Source: an uncultured Pelagibacteraceae bacterium
Lineage (GTDB): Bacteria; Pseudomonadota; Alphaproteobacteria; Pelagibacterales; Pelagibacteraceae
NCBI GenBank assembly: GCA_902634935.1
Contig: CACPMF010000007.1
Coordinates: forward strand, 1 to 64,000
DNA: 64,000 nt
Direction: 5' to 3'
Shown piece after piece: positions 52,425 through 61,234 of the stretch (position 1 is its first letter; the number at the start of each line of letters is the position of its first letter). The notes under the pieces are model-generated. The model was not told the DNA's origin. It saw only the letters and a list, made by a program, of their open reading frames with translations, and made no database searches. The position numbers and the translations under genes were made by a program.

Positions 52425-53594
52425 ATGAAGTTTGGTTATTTTTGTAACACAACCAATTGGACACACAAACCATATCATCAATTACTAGATGAAACCAAAG
52501 AGATCACTGAATATTGTGATAAACATAAATGGAATTCAATATGGTTTACAGAACATCATTTTAATCATGAGGGAATGGAGTCATGCACTAACCCTTTAAT
52601 GTTAGGAGCAGATGCAGCAGCAAGAACAAAAAATATCAGAATAGGACAAGCTGCAAACGTAATTACATTCCATAACCCAATTAGATTAGCAGAAGATATT
52701 GCAACGCTTGATCAACTTTCCAAAGGAAGAGTAGAAGTAGGTGTGGCCAGAGGTGTTTATGGACGAGAAGCTATAAATTTAAATAAAGAGGCTGATTTAA
52801 AAGATCAAGCAAAAAATTTTAGATTATTTGCTGAGACACTAGAAATTTTAAAAAAAGCTTGGTCCGAAAAATTTTTTAATCACGATGGAGAATTTTATAC
52901 TTATCCCTCTCCTAACTATGTATGGCAACATGATATGAGTCCGCCAAGTGAAGAATTTATGAATATGGAAGACAGCACCATGAAAAAAATAAGTGTTGTA
53001 CCAAAGCCTTATCAGAACCCACACCCGCCTATTCATCAAGTTGTAGATGGAATAAGATCTATTGAGTGGGCAGCAGAAAATAATATTAATGTAATTATGT
53101 GGATTCCTACAGTAAAGGCCCTGAAAATAAGATTTGAGGCATACAAAAATAAAAGATCAGAAGTTACCAAAAAAAATGTTCCTTTAGGAGAAGGAGTTAC
53201 TCTTGTTCGAGACATGTTTGTTGCTGATACAATGGAAGAGGCAAAAGAAATGGCAGGAGAACATATGGTTAATTACATGAAATGGGTTTGTCATTGGAGA
53301 GGTCTTGGTAATCATATGGATCCAGGTGAAGAGCTTCCAGAAACTAAAGGTAAATTAGATTTATTAAATTACGAATTCCTTCATCAAAGAAATATGCTTT
53401 TTGGTACGCCAGAGTATGTAATTGATAAAATTCATGAATTAAAATCAGAATTAAATTTACAAAATCTTCAGGTTTGGTCTAATTTTCCAGGTGTAAAACA
53501 TAAAGATTGTATGAAAAGTATAAAGTTATTCACTGAAAAAGTAATGCCACATTTTAAAGATGATCTAGACACTGAAGTCAAAAAAGTTTCGTGA
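52425..53594 (+). CDS. Luciferase-like (LLM class) flavin-dependent monooxygenase
   Basis: A 389-aa TIM-barrel protein from ATG 52425. MKFGYFCNTTNW start, SIWFTEHHF (about 43-51), IRIGQAANVITFHNPIRLAEDIATLDQLSKGRVEVGVARGV region and the C-terminal GTPEYVIDKIHEL are family features. These enzymes use reduced flavin and O2 to oxygenate or split C-S, C-N or C-C bonds. A histidine- and tryptophan-rich middle insert (VNYMKWVCHWRGLG) is unusual. First gene of the run to 59750; it overlaps the ThDP enzyme by 4 bp (GTGA). Substrate unknown. Confidence 0.83.
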   Translation: MKFGYFCNTTNWTHKPYHQLLDETKEITEYCDKHKWNSIWFTEHHFNHEGMESCTNPLMLGADAAARTKNIRIGQAANVITFHNPIRLAEDIATLDQLSKGRVEVGVARGVYGREAINLNKEADLKDQAKNFRLFAETLEILKKAWSEKFFNHDGEFYTYPSPNYVWQHDMSPPSEEFMNMEDSTMKKISVVPKPYQNPHPPIHQVVDGIRSIEWAAENNINVIMWIPTVKALKIRFEAYKNKRSEVTKKNVPLGEGVTLVRDMFVADTMEEAKEMAGEHMVNYMKWVCHWRGLGNHMDPGEELPETKGKLDLLNYEFLHQRNMLFGTPEYVIDKIHELKSELNLQNLQVWSNFPGVKHKDCMKSIKLFTEKVMPHFKDDLDTEVKKVS

Positions 53595-55294
53595 AGCTAA
53601 AGTCAAGAAAGCTTACAGGTGGTCAAGCCGCTGTAAAGTCTTTAAGAAAAGAACAAGTTAAACATGTTTTTGGTTTAATTGGATCAGCTACCATGGAAAT
53701 GTTTGATGCTCTTTATCATGAAAAACAAATTAAATTTATTGATGTAAGAGATGAAAGAACAGGGACTCATATGGCTGATGGATATGCAAGAGCGTCTAAT
53801 CAACCAGGTGTGATTATTGCAGGGCAAAATGGTCCTGGTGCAACAAATTTAGTAACAGGACTTGCTCAAGCAAAAGCTGCTTTTTCACCAGTCATATCCT
53901 TGGCTGGACTATATTCTACAAAAGATAAAATGGAGGATGCATTTCAAGGACTTGATCAGCAATCCTTGTTTGAACCTGTGACTAAAAAAACAATTACATT
54001 AAAGAACAGTAAAAATATTCCAAATGCGATATCAGATGGATTTAATGTTGCGATGTCACCAAGAAGAGGCCCGGTTTGTATAAATTTACCAAGAAACCTA
54101 CTAGCTGAAAAAAATAATTATAAAATAAATGAAAAAATAAAATCATTTAAAAATAAAAATAATACTCCTTCGAAACCTGTTTCAATTAAAAGAGCTGCAA
54201 AATTAATTAGTAATTCATCTAAAGGAATAATTATTGTTGGAGGTGGAATTAAATATACTTCAGGATTTAAAACAATAATTAAACTTGCAGAATATTTAAA
54301 TATTCCAATTGTTACAGCTGCTGGTCATGGCGATGCAATTCCTTTTAATCATAAATTAAATGCAGGACAAATGGGTCCAAGAGGAAATCCTGTTGCAACA
54401 AAATTGACTAAAGAGGCAGATATTATTTTAGCAATTGGAACAAGATTGGGGTTCAATTCAACTTTTCTATCTTATGAGTATATCAATAAAAAAGCAAAAA
54501 TAATTCAAATTGAATTAGAAAAAAAGATGCTTGGTAAATACTTTCCAATTCAAATTGGTATAAATGCAGATGCAGAAACGTCAGCCAATCAAATATTAAA
54601 TGAATTAAAAAAACAGAAAATTAAATTAGAGGTAAAAAACTGGACTAAACAATTTTTAAAAGATCGATCGGATTTTTTATTAAATAGAGATAAAATTAAA
54701 TATAAGAATTACCCGATACAGCCATTCGGTTTATTTAAAGAGCTTAGAAAAGTATTACCAAAAAACTCAGCTGTAACATTAGACGCTGGTACTTTATGTT
54801 TACAGGCAACCGATGCATTAAAATATTACAATCCTCCAAGTTTATTTACTCCATTAGATTTTGGCCTTGTTGGTTTTTCTTTTGCATGCGGCTTAGGTGT
54901 AAAATTAGCTAAACCAAAAAAAACTGTAGTTAGTCTTATGGGAGATGGTGGTTTTGGTATGACACTTTCTGAATTAAGCACTGCTGTTGAACACGGTATA
55001 AATACAATTACTATTGTAATGAATAATAAAAGTTGGGGAGCTGAAAAAGCTTATCAAAAGGACTTTTTTGGGAAAAGATATTTAGGAGCTGATATTTCTA
55101 GTCCACCTTTTGATAAAGTTGCAGAGTTATATGGTGCAAAAGGTTATAAAGTTAAAAAATTATCTGAAATAAATGATTCACTTAAAAGTGCTCTTAAAGT
55201 AAACAAACCAGTGGTAATTGAAATAGATGTTGATCCAAAAGCATTGTACAGTTTTAGAAAAGATAGTTTTAAAAATAAATTAAATGCCAATTAA
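53591..55294 (+). CDS. ThDP-dependent enzyme, acetolactate synthase / sulfoacetaldehyde acetyltransferase-like
   Basis: A 567-aa protein starting with GTG (overlapping the previous TGA). The catalytic Glu is in VRDERTGTHMADGYAR, and the ThDP/Mg site is SLMGDGGFGMTLSE ... IVMNNKSWGAEK. The NNxxWGAEKxxQxDF(F/Y) region resembles Xsc (sulfoacetaldehyde acetyltransferase) more than anabolic acetolactate synthase. No small regulatory subunit gene is near. It may act on the aldehyde or keto acid made by the upstream monooxygenase. Xsc-like and acetolactate-synthase-like readings remain open. Confidence 0.8.
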   Translation: MKLKSRKLTGGQAAVKSLRKEQVKHVFGLIGSATMEMFDALYHEKQIKFIDVRDERTGTHMADGYARASNQPGVIIAGQNGPGATNLVTGLAQAKAAFSPVISLAGLYSTKDKMEDAFQGLDQQSLFEPVTKKTITLKNSKNIPNAISDGFNVAMSPRRGPVCINLPRNLLAEKNNYKINEKIKSFKNKNNTPSKPVSIKRAAKLISNSSKGIIIVGGGIKYTSGFKTIIKLAEYLNIPIVTAAGHGDAIPFNHKLNAGQMGPRGNPVATKLTKEADIILAIGTRLGFNSTFLSYEYINKKAKIIQIELEKKMLGKYFPIQIGINADAETSANQILNELKKQKIKLEVKNWTKQFLKDRSDFLLNRDKIKYKNYPIQPFGLFKELRKVLPKNSAVTLDAGTLCLQATDALKYYNPPSLFTPLDFGLVGFSFACGLGVKLAKPKKTVVSLMGDGGFGMTLSELSTAVEHGINTITIVMNNKSWGAEKAYQKDFFGKRYLGADISSPPFDKVAELYGAKGYKVKKLSEINDSLKSALKVNKPVVIEIDVDPKALYSFRKDSFKNKLNAN

Positions 55295-55595
55295 ATTAAC
55301 AATGTTAGTTGCGTTAGTTGTTTCGTCGATAGTGTATTGGTCATTATCTAATATATGTAGATTTAATTATTCAATTGATAAAAAAACTAAAATTTTAAAT
55401 GAGATTGCAAAAGAAGCTGATATTGATTTTGGTTCTGCAAAAGTTTATTACTTCAAAGAATTAAACTGCCTTCCGGCAGATACTGAATTTGAATTTCAAA
55501 GGTTAATGAGTAATTTAAGTCATGTTAGTATCTTAGTTATGCAGCAATTAACTACAGATATAAGGGGAATTAGGGTTGAGGAATTAAAAAAATAA
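55284..55595 (+). CDS. Small membrane-anchored protein of unknown function
   Basis: A 103-aa protein with one N-terminal transmembrane or signal segment (about 5-24, LTMLVALVVSSIVYWSLSNI), then a mixed soluble domain with two cysteines. No family recognised. It overlaps the ThDP gene by 11 bp and ends 1 bp before the DUF1185 gene, so it is certainly inside the operon. It may tether the pathway at the membrane; that is inference. Confidence 0.6.
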   Translation: MPIKLTMLVALVVSSIVYWSLSNICRFNYSIDKKTKILNEIAKEADIDFGSAKVYYFKELNCLPADTEFEFQRLMSNLSHVSILVMQQLTTDIRGIRVEELKK

Positions 55596-55596
55596 A

Positions 55597-56181
55597 ATGG
55601 AACTTAAACTTAGAAAATTTGCCAAATTTTTAGATAAAACATTTATCGAAGGAGGTAAAGAAGCTAAAGAACCGGTTCTTTTAGTTTCAGTTGCTGCTGT
55701 AATACAAAATCCTTGGGCGGGAAAAGGTTTTGTTGAAGATATTAAGCCAGAAATTCTTGATCTAGCACCAAAGCTTGGAGATATTTTAGTTCCAGAACTT
55801 ATTAAAGAGATAGGCTCAGGAGATAAAATTCAAGCATATGGTAAAGCTGCAATAGTTGGTCTTAATGGAGAAATAGAACATGCATCTGCTTTTATACATA
55901 CCTTAAGATTTGGAAATAAGTTTAGAGATGCAGTCGGTGGAACTGCTTATTTAAGTTTCACAAATACAAGGGGACCCGCTGGATCAAAGATTTCTATTCC
56001 AATGATGCACAAAACAGATCCAGGATTAAGGCCATTTTATTTAACACATGAATTTACAATTAATGACGCTCCAAATGAAGATGAGATAGTTGTTGCAATA
56101 GGTGGTGCTCCATTTGGAAGAGCACATGCAAGAACTGGAGACAGATATCAAGATATGAAAGAAATGGGCATTGAACAATAA
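55597..56181 (+). CDS. DUF1185 ('amino acid synthesis' family) protein
   Basis: A 194-aa protein matching the DUF1185/AA_synth family: VSVAAVIQNPWAGKGFVEDI near residue 30-49, GKAAIVGLNGEIEHASAFIH, and the C-terminal GGAPFGRAHARTGDRYQDM. The family was named for presumed amino acid synthesis but has no established reaction. Repeated occurrence beside hydrolases and flavin monooxygenases, as here, suggests a catabolic lyase or isomerase. It is 3 bp upstream of the alpha/beta hydrolase. Confidence 0.75.
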   Translation: MELKLRKFAKFLDKTFIEGGKEAKEPVLLVSVAAVIQNPWAGKGFVEDIKPEILDLAPKLGDILVPELIKEIGSGDKIQAYGKAAIVGLNGEIEHASAFIHTLRFGNKFRDAVGGTAYLSFTNTRGPAGSKISIPMMHKTDPGLRPFYLTHEFTINDAPNEDEIVVAIGGAPFGRAHARTGDRYQDMKEMGIEQ

Positions 56182-56184
56182 ATA

Positions 56185-56958
56185 ATGATCAATGCAAAAG
56201 ATTCCTACAATACTTTTTATTCTTTAAATCAAAAATCTGGAATTCCTTTGGTATTTATCCATGGTGTAGGTTTGAATAATACAATTTGGGAACCTCAAGT
56301 AAACGCATTTGAGAATAGTGTATTAACATATGATATTCTAGGACATGGAAAAACTCCTCTCAGTAAAGATGAAATTTCATTTGATATTTTTTCAGACCAA
56401 TTATTAAATTTAATTAATGAACTTAATATTGAAAAAATCCACTTAATTGGTTTCTCAATTGGATCATTAATAGCAAGAAATTTTGCTTGCAAATTTAATG
56501 AAAGACTTCAGTCTTTAACATTGCTCTGTTCAATATTTAAAAGAAGTACAGAACAACAAAAATTAGTAAATGATAGGTTTGAACTTGCCAAAAAAAGTAA
56601 GAAATTATCTAAACAAGCTTTGAAGAGATGGTTTACAGATGATTACTTAAAAAAAAATCCTGATACATATCAAAAAATAAGTAACTTATTGGACACAAAT
56701 AACATTTATAATTTTTTAAAAGTATATTCGCTTTTTGTAAATCATAAAGATCAAGAGGATTTTTCAAAAATAAAAGTAAAAACCTTAATAATGACTGGAG
56801 AGGGTGATGCAGGTTCTACACCTCAAATGACTGAGGAATTAAGTAAAAAAATTGAGAATTCTTACTTTAAAATAATTCCTGAAGGAAAACATCTATGTAG
56901 TATTGAATGTTCTGATAAGGTAAATTTAGAAATTAAAAAACATATAGAAAATGCCTGA
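56185..56958 (+). CDS. Alpha/beta-fold hydrolase
   Basis: A 257-aa hydrolase. The oxyanion strand is PLVFIHGVGLNNTIWEPQ, the nucleophile elbow GFSIGS (Ser at about 93), the acid is probably in TGEGDAGSTP, and the final His is in EGKHLCSIE. Similar to PcaD-type enol-lactonases and esterases. It overlaps the aldehyde dehydrogenase by 8 bp. It likely opens a lactone, ester or thioester intermediate of the same pathway. Confidence 0.85.
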   Translation: MINAKDSYNTFYSLNQKSGIPLVFIHGVGLNNTIWEPQVNAFENSVLTYDILGHGKTPLSKDEISFDIFSDQLLNLINELNIEKIHLIGFSIGSLIARNFACKFNERLQSLTLLCSIFKRSTEQQKLVNDRFELAKKSKKLSKQALKRWFTDDYLKKNPDTYQKISNLLDTNNIYNFLKVYSLFVNHKDQEDFSKIKVKTLIMTGEGDAGSTPQMTEELSKKIENSYFKIIPEGKHLCSIECSDKVNLEIKKHIENA

Positions 56959-58432
56959 GTTAAAAAAATATAAAATGTTTATAAATGGTGAGTGGGTTAA
57001 CTCAGATACTGAAAAGATTTTTGAAACACTTAATCCTGAAAATAATAAACCTTGGGCTGCAGTTCCAGAGGCAAGTGCAAGCGATGTTGACAGAGCTGTC
57101 AAAGCTGCACAAAATGCATTTGAAGGTGAGTGGCCAAAATTATTACCAAAAGAAAGAGCAAGATATCTGAGGATGATAGGAGATAAACTTAGAGAAAATG
57201 CTGAACATTTAGGAAAAATAGAAACAATTGATACTGGAAAACTTTATAGAGAAACATATAAACAGGCTAATTACATAGCTGAATATTATGATTATTATGC
57301 AGGTCTTGCTGATAAGGTTGAAGGAACCGTTCTTCCAATAGACAAACCAAACATTCAAGCAATAACGACAAGAATACCAATCGGTGTAATTGCTGCAATT
57401 GTTCCATGGAACTCGCAAATGTTTTTAACAGCTACAAAACTTGCACCGGCATTAGCAATGGGTAACACTGTTGTTATTAAATGCTCTGAGTTAGCGCCTG
57501 CAACAATGTTTGAATTTGCAAAGTTAATTCAAGAAACTGGTATTCCAAAAGGAGTTGTAAATGTTATTTCTGGTTTTGGAGAACCTTGTGGTAAAGCTCT
57601 TACATCACATAATCTAGTTGAAAAAATTGCATTCACTGGTGGGCCAGAAACAGCACGTCATATCATTAGAAATTCTGCAGAAAATTTATCTGAAGTAAGT
57701 TTAGAACTTGGAGGAAAAAGTCCTGTTGCAGTATTTAATGATGCAAACCAAGAAAATGCTATTAATGGAATTACTGCAGGAATTTTTGGTGCCAGTGGAC
57801 AAAGCTGTATTGCTGGATCTAGGCTTTATTTGCAGGAAGGAATTTATGATGAATTTTTAGACAAACTATCAAAAAGAGCTGAGAAAATAAGAATTGGAGC
57901 TCCAATGGATCCTGAAACCGAGATGGGTCCGATTAGTAACTATAAACAATTAGAGGTCATTGAAAAAAATATCAAACTAACTCTTGAACAAGGTGGAAGA
58001 TTAAAATGTGGTGGACAAAGACATTCATTTTCTAATGAAGGTTATTATTTTCCAGCAACAATTATAGAATGTGATAACCATAATTTACCAGTTGCTGAGA
58101 ATGAATTGTTTGGACCTGTTTTATCAGTGATGAAATTTAAAACTGAAGAAGAAGTTGTTTCAAAAATGAATGATAACCAGTATGGATTATCATCGGGTGT
58201 ATACACGTCCGACCTTGCAAGAGGCATGAGGGTTTCAAAAGCAATTAGAGCTGGAATTACTTTTGTTAATACTTATAGATTAATTTCGCCAACTGCTCCA
58301 TTTGGTGGCATAAAGGATAGTGGATATGGAAAAGAGGCTGGACTAGAATCTATTAAAGATTACACTCGAGTAAAGACTACATGGTTTTATACTTCTGACG
58401 AACCTACCCTGGATCCATTTTCAATTAGATAA
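56951..58432 (+). CDS. Aldehyde dehydrogenase
   Basis: A 493-aa ALDH with N154 (VPWNSQ), E252 (LELGGKS) and catalytic C286 (SGQSCIAGS). The usual IKPSE and GSTxxG motifs read IKCSE and TGGPETAR, small departures from the norm in the cofactor region. It oxidises an aldehyde, probably the end product of the operon. Distinct from the ALDH at 22486. It is the last enzyme gene before the 85-bp gap and the livK-like gene. Confidence 0.88.
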   Translation: MPELKKYKMFINGEWVNSDTEKIFETLNPENNKPWAAVPEASASDVDRAVKAAQNAFEGEWPKLLPKERARYLRMIGDKLRENAEHLGKIETIDTGKLYRETYKQANYIAEYYDYYAGLADKVEGTVLPIDKPNIQAITTRIPIGVIAAIVPWNSQMFLTATKLAPALAMGNTVVIKCSELAPATMFEFAKLIQETGIPKGVVNVISGFGEPCGKALTSHNLVEKIAFTGGPETARHIIRNSAENLSEVSLELGGKSPVAVFNDANQENAINGITAGIFGASGQSCIAGSRLYLQEGIYDEFLDKLSKRAEKIRIGAPMDPETEMGPISNYKQLEVIEKNIKLTLEQGGRLKCGGQRHSFSNEGYYFPATIIECDNHNLPVAENELFGPVLSVMKFKTEEEVVSKMNDNQYGLSSGVYTSDLARGMRVSKAIRAGITFVNTYRLISPTAPFGGIKDSGYGKEAGLESIKDYTRVKTTWFYTSDEPTLDPFSIR

Positions 58433-58463
58433 AACTTAATTTAATTAAAATAATTATTGAAAA

Positions 58464-58490
58464 TTGACGACAATAATATTTAATTAATAT
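58464..58490 (+). promoter_or_regulatory. Candidate promoter of the livK-like gene
   Basis: TTGACG at 58464-58469 and TAATAT at 58485-58490 are separated by 15 bp (16-18 bp for overlapping alternatives) in the 85-bp gap before the binding-protein start. It may give the binding protein its own, higher expression. Confidence 0.35.
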
Positions 58491-58517
58491 TTAAAAATAA
58501 ACTATTAGAGGTAACAA

Positions 58518-59750
58518 ATGGCAGATGCTAAAAATAAAAATTATGGAGTATTAATAATTGGGGCAATAATTGTAATTGCTGCAATATTTTATTTTACTCA
58601 GCAGAAAACTTCAATAATTGGAAAAAAACAAGATATAAAAGTTGGAATTATTCTTGGGTTTACTGGTCCAATAGAATCTCTTACTCCTGCAATGGCTGCT
58701 TCAGCAGAACTTGCTTTTAAAGAAGCTTCAGACTCTGGCTCACTTTTGGGAGGTTCAATTATTAACATAGAGAGAGCAGACTCAACATGTGTAGATTCTG
58801 CGGCTGCAACAACTGCGGCAGAAGGATTAATTTCTGGAGGTGTAAACGCTATAATGGGAGCTGATTGTTCGGGCGTTACTGGAGCAATAGCAACTAATGC
58901 TGCTGTACCCAATGGAGTTGTGATGATATCGCCTTCCGCAACTTCTCCAGGATTGACAGATTTAAATGACAATGGTTTCTTTTTTAGAACAGCGCCATCA
59001 GATGCAAGAGGAGGCCAAGTATTAGCTGATATAACAAAAGACAGGGGTGTTAGAAGCATAGCAATAACTTATACTAATAATGATTACGGAAAAGGTCTTG
59101 CAGATGTTTATGAAGCTGCTGTTAAAGCTCATGGAATAAATGTTACGGTAGTAACATCTCATGAGGAAGGTAAAGCAGACTATGGTGCTGAAGTAGCAAC
59201 TCTTGCTGCAGCTGGTGGAGATGCGGTTGCAGTCTTAGGTTATCTTGATCAGGGTGGTGGTATGATCATCCAGGGTTCAATAGATTCAGGAGCATTTGAT
59301 GTTTTTGTTTTATCCGATGGAATGATAGGAGACTCCTTAACAGATAGGTTTGGGAGTGAGCTTAACAAGTCATTTGGTTCTTTACCTGGTTCTACTGGAA
59401 AAGGTGCAGGATTATTTGCAGAAGTAGCTAAAGCAGGTGGTATTGATTCATCTGGACCATATACAGGAGAATCATACGATGCAGCTGCATTAATTACTTT
59501 AGCCATGCAAGCAGGTGGATCTGCAGATAGATCTTCAATTCAAAGTAATGTTATGAGTGTAGCAAACTCTCCGGGTACAAAAATCTATCCTGGTGAATTA
59601 AAAAAAGCACTTGACTTATTAGCTGAAGGAAAAAAAGTTAATTATGAAGGTGCTACTGGGGTTGAATTTACGGATGTAGGAGAAGCTTTTGGATCTTTTT
59701 TAGAAAAAGAGATAAATAACGGTAAGTTTGAAACAAAGAAACAGAGATAA
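58518..59750 (+). CDS. livK: Branched-chain amino acid-type ABC substrate-binding protein (LivK-like)
   Basis: A 410-aa type-1 periplasmic binding protein (IKVGIILGFTGPIESLTPAMAASAELAFKEA; MGADCSGVTGAIATNAAVPNGVVMISPSAT; FFRTAPSDARGGQVLADI). The N-terminus is MADAKNKNYGVLIIGAIIVI...FTQQK: a short charged head and a helix at about 9-26 with neither lipobox Cys nor an obvious cleavage site, so it may stay anchored. It follows the catabolic operon and is closed by a terminator. The likely partner permeases and ATPases are convergent on the other strand. Substrate unknown. Confidence 0.85.
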   Translation: MADAKNKNYGVLIIGAIIVIAAIFYFTQQKTSIIGKKQDIKVGIILGFTGPIESLTPAMAASAELAFKEASDSGSLLGGSIINIERADSTCVDSAAATTAAEGLISGGVNAIMGADCSGVTGAIATNAAVPNGVVMISPSATSPGLTDLNDNGFFFRTAPSDARGGQVLADITKDRGVRSIAITYTNNDYGKGLADVYEAAVKAHGINVTVVTSHEEGKADYGAEVATLAAAGGDAVAVLGYLDQGGGMIIQGSIDSGAFDVFVLSDGMIGDSLTDRFGSELNKSFGSLPGSTGKGAGLFAEVAKAGGIDSSGPYTGESYDAAALITLAMQAGGSADRSSIQSNVMSVANSPGTKIYPGELKKALDLLAEGKKVNYEGATGVEFTDVGEAFGSFLEKEINNGKFETKKQR

Positions 59751-59759
59751 AATAAGATT

Positions 59760-59791
59760 AAACCCCAACAAATTTTTGTTGGGGTTTTTTT
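59760..59791 (+). terminator. Rho-independent terminator after livK-like gene
   Basis: A stem of AAACCCCAACA (59760-59770) with TGTTGGGGTTT (59777-59787), 6-nt loop and T's to 59791. It lies 10 bp after the stop. It also faces the convergent liv operon, where the T-run is weaker. Confidence 0.9.
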
Positions 59792-59795
59792 ATTT

Positions 59796-59864
59796 TTAAA
59801 AAATATATTTATCAGATAAATACAAAAAAATTGCCAGTGCGGCCCCTAAAAGAATATATTTCAT
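59796..59864 (-). CDS. Possible 22-aa membrane microprotein after livM
   Basis: ATG at 59862-59864 shares one base with the livM stop (TAATG) and opens 22 codons (MKYILLGAALAIFLYLSDKY + IF) ending TAA 59796-59798. It is almost all hydrophobic, one possible helix. The stop-start overlap is typical of coupled genes, but the length makes chance likely. Confidence 0.3.
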   Translation of the reverse strand: MKYILLGAALAIFLYLSDKYIF

Positions 59865-61234
59865 TATTGTTTAATAATTTTTTCTGGTATTATTCCTTGT
59901 GGTCTATAACGCATAATCATTAATAAACCAATACCAATTAAAAGAAATCTAAAATATGGAGCACTTTCGATTAAATGAACTTTTAAACCATGCGTCGCTG
60001 GTAAATGCGCAGTGAATATATTTATTAAAAATAATGCAATAGGTGCAGCCTCAACCCATAAAAACCAAACTACAAAACCACCTAGTATTGCTCCAAAATT
60101 GTTTCCTGTTCCTCCAACTATAACCATTACCCAAATTACAAAAGTATATCTCATTGGTCTATAGCTACCAGGAGTGAACAATCCATCATTTGTTACCATC
60201 ATTGCTCCTGCCAAGCCTACTATTGCTGATCCGAGCACAAAAATTAATAAATGTTCTTTAACAATATTTTTGCCCATAGCGCTTGCTGCCTCTTCATTAT
60301 CTCTGATAGCTCTCATTTTTCTTCCCCAAGGAGAATAAAGTGCTTTTTGTGTTATAATTAACAGAATAATGACGACTGACAAAAATAAACCAGTAAAACA
60401 AAGTTTTACATAAATTGAGGATGCATCAATTACCATTTGTTTTAAAGCATCTTGTCTATCCGATATAGACTGAATTAAATTTAATTTTCCAAGATTAATT
60501 TTTTCTACTATTTTTATAAACCACTCAGATCTCTGCAGATCTATTTCATAGGGTGCTGGTCTTTTTAAGCCAATTACATTTTTTACACCCCTAGCTAACC
60601 ATTCTTCATGTTTGATTATTGATACAACTATTTCTGCAATTAATAATGTTGCTATAGCGAGATAATCTGCTCTTAACCCTAAAGCAATTTTTCCAACTAT
60701 AAGTGCGAGACCAGCTGCGAAAAATGCGCCAACTATCCAAGAAAGCAACACTGGCAAACCTAAGCCACCTAAAAATCCATATCTTGCTGGATCTACAGCC
60801 TCAATTGCCTCTATACCCGGTGTTGCAGTACTCCTTATGAGATAAATTCCAAATATTAAAATTGATAGAATTCCTAAAGATCTAGTTTTTGTTTTATTAA
60901 ATTTTTTAAGAATAAACCTAATAGAGATTACCATAATTATAATTACCCACATAGAAAGTAAAATATTTAAGCCTCCGGCCTGCCAGGCTTTTTTAACAGG
61001 TTCTACAGAGACCAATACAACTGCCAATCCTCCAAGAGCTGTGTAACCCATGATCCCAAAATTAATTAATCCCGCATATCCCCATTGCATATTAGCTCCA
61101 ATAGTCATTACAGCAGAAATCAAACAATAATTTAAAATAGTAAGTGCTATTGACCAGGATTGAAATAATCCAACACATATGATTAATAACAACATAATTA
61201 TATAAGCAGTTATTACATTCTCATAATTTCTCAT
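59864..61234 (-). CDS. livM: Branched-chain amino acid-type ABC permease (LivM-like)
   Basis: A 456-aa inner-membrane protein with about ten hydrophobic segments. The LivM signature region WGYAGLINFGIMGYTALGG is near 50-68 and the EAA-like loop GRKMRAIRDNEEAASAMGKN near 310-330. A hydrophilic insert of about 50 residues (about 215-265, with RSEWFIKIVEKINLGKLNL) is longer than in typical LivM. It pairs with LivH (4-bp overlap) to form the membrane channel. Confidence 0.88.
   Translation of the reverse strand: MRNYENVITAYIIMLLLIICVGLFQSWSIALTILNYCLISAVMTIGANMQWGYAGLINFGIMGYTALGGLAVVLVSVEPVKKAWQAGGLNILLSMWVIIIMVISIRFILKKFNKTKTRSLGILSILIFGIYLIRSTATPGIEAIEAVDPARYGFLGGLGLPVLLSWIVGAFFAAGLALIVGKIALGLRADYLAIATLLIAEIVVSIIKHEEWLARGVKNVIGLKRPAPYEIDLQRSEWFIKIVEKINLGKLNLIQSISDRQDALKQMVIDASSIYVKLCFTGLFLSVVIILLIITQKALYSPWGRKMRAIRDNEEAASAMGKNIVKEHLLIFVLGSAIVGLAGAMMVTNDGLFTPGSYRPMRYTFVIWVMVIVGGTGNNFGAILGGFVVWFLWVEAAPIALFLINIFTAHLPATHGLKVHLIESAPYFRFLLIGIGLLMIMRYRPQGIIPEKIIKQ

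Noticed and set aside
58598-59059. 153-codon minus-strand open frame inside the livK-like gene
   Set aside because: It lies wholly opposite a well-supported binding-protein gene; its alanine/proline-rich product reflects the reverse of that gene's codons.
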